64,000 nt of DNA, from assembly GCA_021613535.1 (NCBI GenBank), contig CP075497.1, positions 3,658,001-3,722,000 on the forward strand, given 5' to 3'. Below are positions 62,401 through 64,000 of the stretch, in pieces. The DNA comes from Adineta vaga (taxonomy: Eukaryota > Rotifera). Numbering within the stretch: position 1 is the first letter of the stretch; each line of letters begins with the position of its first letter. The notes beneath the pieces were generated by a model. The model was not told the origin of the DNA. It ran no database searches and saw only the letters and a list, made by a program, of their open reading frames with translations. The translations under genes were made by a program, and so were the position numbers.

Positions 62401-63282
62401 CAATGAAAGGAAAAGTTCGAGTAATAATCATATATAATGATGATTGATGAAGAACCATTTCTGATCATACTATGACTTCTAATATTCGGTAATGAAGAGA
62501 CATGTTTTAACGTTCTAATCTTTTCCTCATATTCTTCGATTTATTCTCGACATTTTATGAAAACTATCTGTAACAATAGTCGAATAACAGATCTTTAAGA
62601 CTGCGTACCCGATAGACAAATGATCTTGGGTGGCTCTTTTATTTTCTGGATAAAATCTTTCTTGATCTATATTATTAGTAAGTTCTCTAATTAACTATAT
62701 TCATTGTTTAGTGTGACTTTGCACGATATAATAAAGAGATATATTTAGAAGATATGAGCATCTGGTAAATATCTTTTCGACGAAGAAGTACAATTATTTT
62801 TCTCTATCAGACATGAGTTGTTGTTTCCGAATAAGATAAAATAAAAAAAGTAAGAGCTCTTGTTTTTGTCAAGTTTGTATTAAGAAAATTGATAAAATGA
62901 ACTTGTTCTCTTTCTATCGCTCTATCACAAGACGACGATGAGCTCTTTGATGCAAATAGTTCGAATAGAAAGAGAGAGAGAGGAGGAAGAAGAAGAAGAA
63001 GAAGAAGAAGAAGAAGAAGAGAAAAGAAAAGGAGAATGAGAAATAGAAAAGAACCGTTTCTCAATGTGGACGATACGCATAGATGAGGAAAACCATCTGA
63101 AATGTCAAAAACATCAAGCTCATCGGAGAGATCTGTCGAAAGTTTCATCTTTCTTTTTATTATCGATTCAAATTATCTAGATAGACATTATCATTATTAA
63201 TCAGATCATAAATAAAAAAGGGCAATAAAACAAATGTTTTTTTTCCCTTTATAGAATTCATTCGATTACGTTTCACGAAAAT
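59453..63282. other. Gene-poor region, about 3.8 kb
   Basis: The longest non-genic stretch in the window. Read on both strands I find only short frames without splice continuity. Points of note: a short coding-like frame at 59526-59597; a coding-like block at 60693-60773 (ending TGA) after an ATAG acceptor; and a GAA-repeat tract at about 62981-63021. It also contains the promoter side of the GPCR at 63283. Confidence 0.5.
62981..63021 (+). repeat. (GAA)n trinucleotide repeat
   Basis: About 41 nt of AGGAGGAAGAAGAA pattern with at least eleven GAA units in a row. It creates Leu/Ser-rich artificial frames on the minus strand. Confidence 0.9.
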
Positions 63283-64000
63283 ATGACAATTTTCTATCGA
63301 GTAATAACATTATTACTTTTTCTTTCTGTCTATATTATTGGTCTTATTGGTAATGGTCTATTAATTTGTAAGTTTTAATTCATTATTGTTTATGACAATA
63401 TTTTTCTTTTCATTTTAGTTATTGTATTTCGACAAAAAAATCTTCGTACAGTTCCCAATTTACTTGTAGTTAGTTTAGCACTTGGCGATTTCTTATTTGT
63501 CTTATTTTGTGTACCATTTGGAGCTGTCGCTTATTCTTTAGAATATTATCCATTTTCAACATTTTATTGTCGTTTTGAAAATTTCATTATTAATCTTTCA
63601 TTAGGTGTTTCTGTCTTTTCATTATTAGCATTAAGTGCTGATCGATATAAAATCATTGTTAAACCATTCTCTAGTCATGCAAATGATCCATCAATTAAAC
63701 TAAAAACAGTTGTTATATCGATTTGGCTTTTATCAATGATTCTTGCTATACCCGAAACAATTTATAGTGGTAAGTTTTCTTTTTTTGTATATGCGTGTGT
63801 AAAGACAAAGGATTGGTCAAGTATATGTCATACACTTGAGTTTAATTGGAAAAAAGAATTGAATATATTGTTGTCGATTTGTATTTTTGAGGTCTTATAA
63901 CAGAAACATTTCTTCAAGCAAATAACAAAACAATTGAATTAAGTTATTGTTGGAGTCCAAATCAAAGTGATTTACTTTCTAATCGTACATTTATGATTGG
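63283..64000 (+). CDS. Class A GPCR, bombesin/CCHamide-receptor-like (3' end outside window)
   Basis: Exons 63283-63367, 63419-63769 and 63892 to the window edge, in phase. Start MTIFYRVITLLLFLSVYIIG with Asn of GLIGNGLLI (TM1). Then NLRTVPNLLVVSLALGDFLF (TM2, Asp in LALGD), VPFGAVAYSLEYYPF, a Cys at the start of TM3, LGVSVFSLLALSADRY with an intact DRY, IWLLSMILAIPETIY (TM4). The VPNLLVVSLALGD and GVSVFSLLALSADRY blocks are typical of bombesin, endothelin and CCHamide receptor relatives. The extracellular N-terminus is very short; an upstream exon is possible. The third acceptor (TTTTTGAG) lacks a C/T at -3. Confidence 0.8.

Noticed and set aside
62156-62458. Minus-strand 100-codon hydrophobic frame
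   Set aside because: No family resemblance, no acceptor or start context, lies in the gene-poor stretch; likely chance.
62807-63148. Minus-strand 113-codon frame with a poly-Leu run
   Set aside because: It is the translation of the (GAA)n repeat; no splice or family support.

Overview
The window is animal nuclear DNA. It is AT-rich, most genes are split by many GT-AG introns of about 45-70 nt, and the genes are animal ones (CFAP126, CHMP7, DOLK, ATP6AP2, SHB-type SH2 adaptor, class A neuropeptide-type GPCRs). Compact genes, very short introns, AG acceptors just before start codons, small gaps between co-oriented genes and an intronless bacterial-looking oxidase together suggest a bdelloid rotifer (Adineta or Rotaria type). 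That assignment is inference; no rRNA or mitochondrial marker is present. I saw no tRNA, rRNA, CRISPR or intact transposon. Gene models were joined by hand from splice signals and reading phase, using protein family knowledge, so single exon ends may be off.

Layout. 1-4.9 kb: CCDC87 (3' part) then TTC39C on +. 6.4-8.0 kb: RRP1 on -. 8.3-12.9 kb: SHB-like SH2 adaptor on + with two long introns. 13.4-13.9 kb: CFAP126/Flattop on +. 14.0-17.6 kb: a protein with three p25-alpha-like modules and an orphan gene, both on -. 18.0-19.8 kb: CHMP7. 20.3-27.7 kb: six tightly packed + genes (metallocarboxypeptidase, RSL24D1, SDHAF1, TAMM41, sarcosine-oxidase-like enzyme, DOLK). 28.2-30.0 kb: EF-hand/glycine-rich structural protein on -. 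31.9-37.0 kb: a small orphan (-) diverging from a 1037-residue orphan (+). 37.6-40.2 kb: two tandem intronless GPCRs. 40.6-41.8 kb: ATP6AP2. 42.1-49.2 kb: SKIC3/TTC37 and an upstream SAP-F-box gene on -. 49.7-51.8 kb: PDIA3/ERp57 on -. 52.3-53.9 kb: perilipin-like (+). 54.4-55.1 kb: orphan (+). 55.3-57.5 kb: bifunctional UDP-rhamnose synthase-type enzyme with reversed domain order (-). 58.6-59.5 kb: two small convergent orphans. 59.5-63.3 kb: gene-poor. 63.3 kb to the edge: 5' part of a bombesin/CCHamide-type GPCR.

The most notable points are: the six-gene co-oriented array with poly(A) signals and splice acceptors in its gaps, which looks like an SL trans-spliced operon; inside it a TAATG overlap between the SDHAF1 and TAMM41 reading frames, both mitochondrial proteins; the reductase-first rhamnose enzyme; the EF-hand-capped glycine-rich protein; the triple p25-alpha protein; the SAP-F-box fusion; and single-base frame disruptions in one GPCR and possibly in DOLK.
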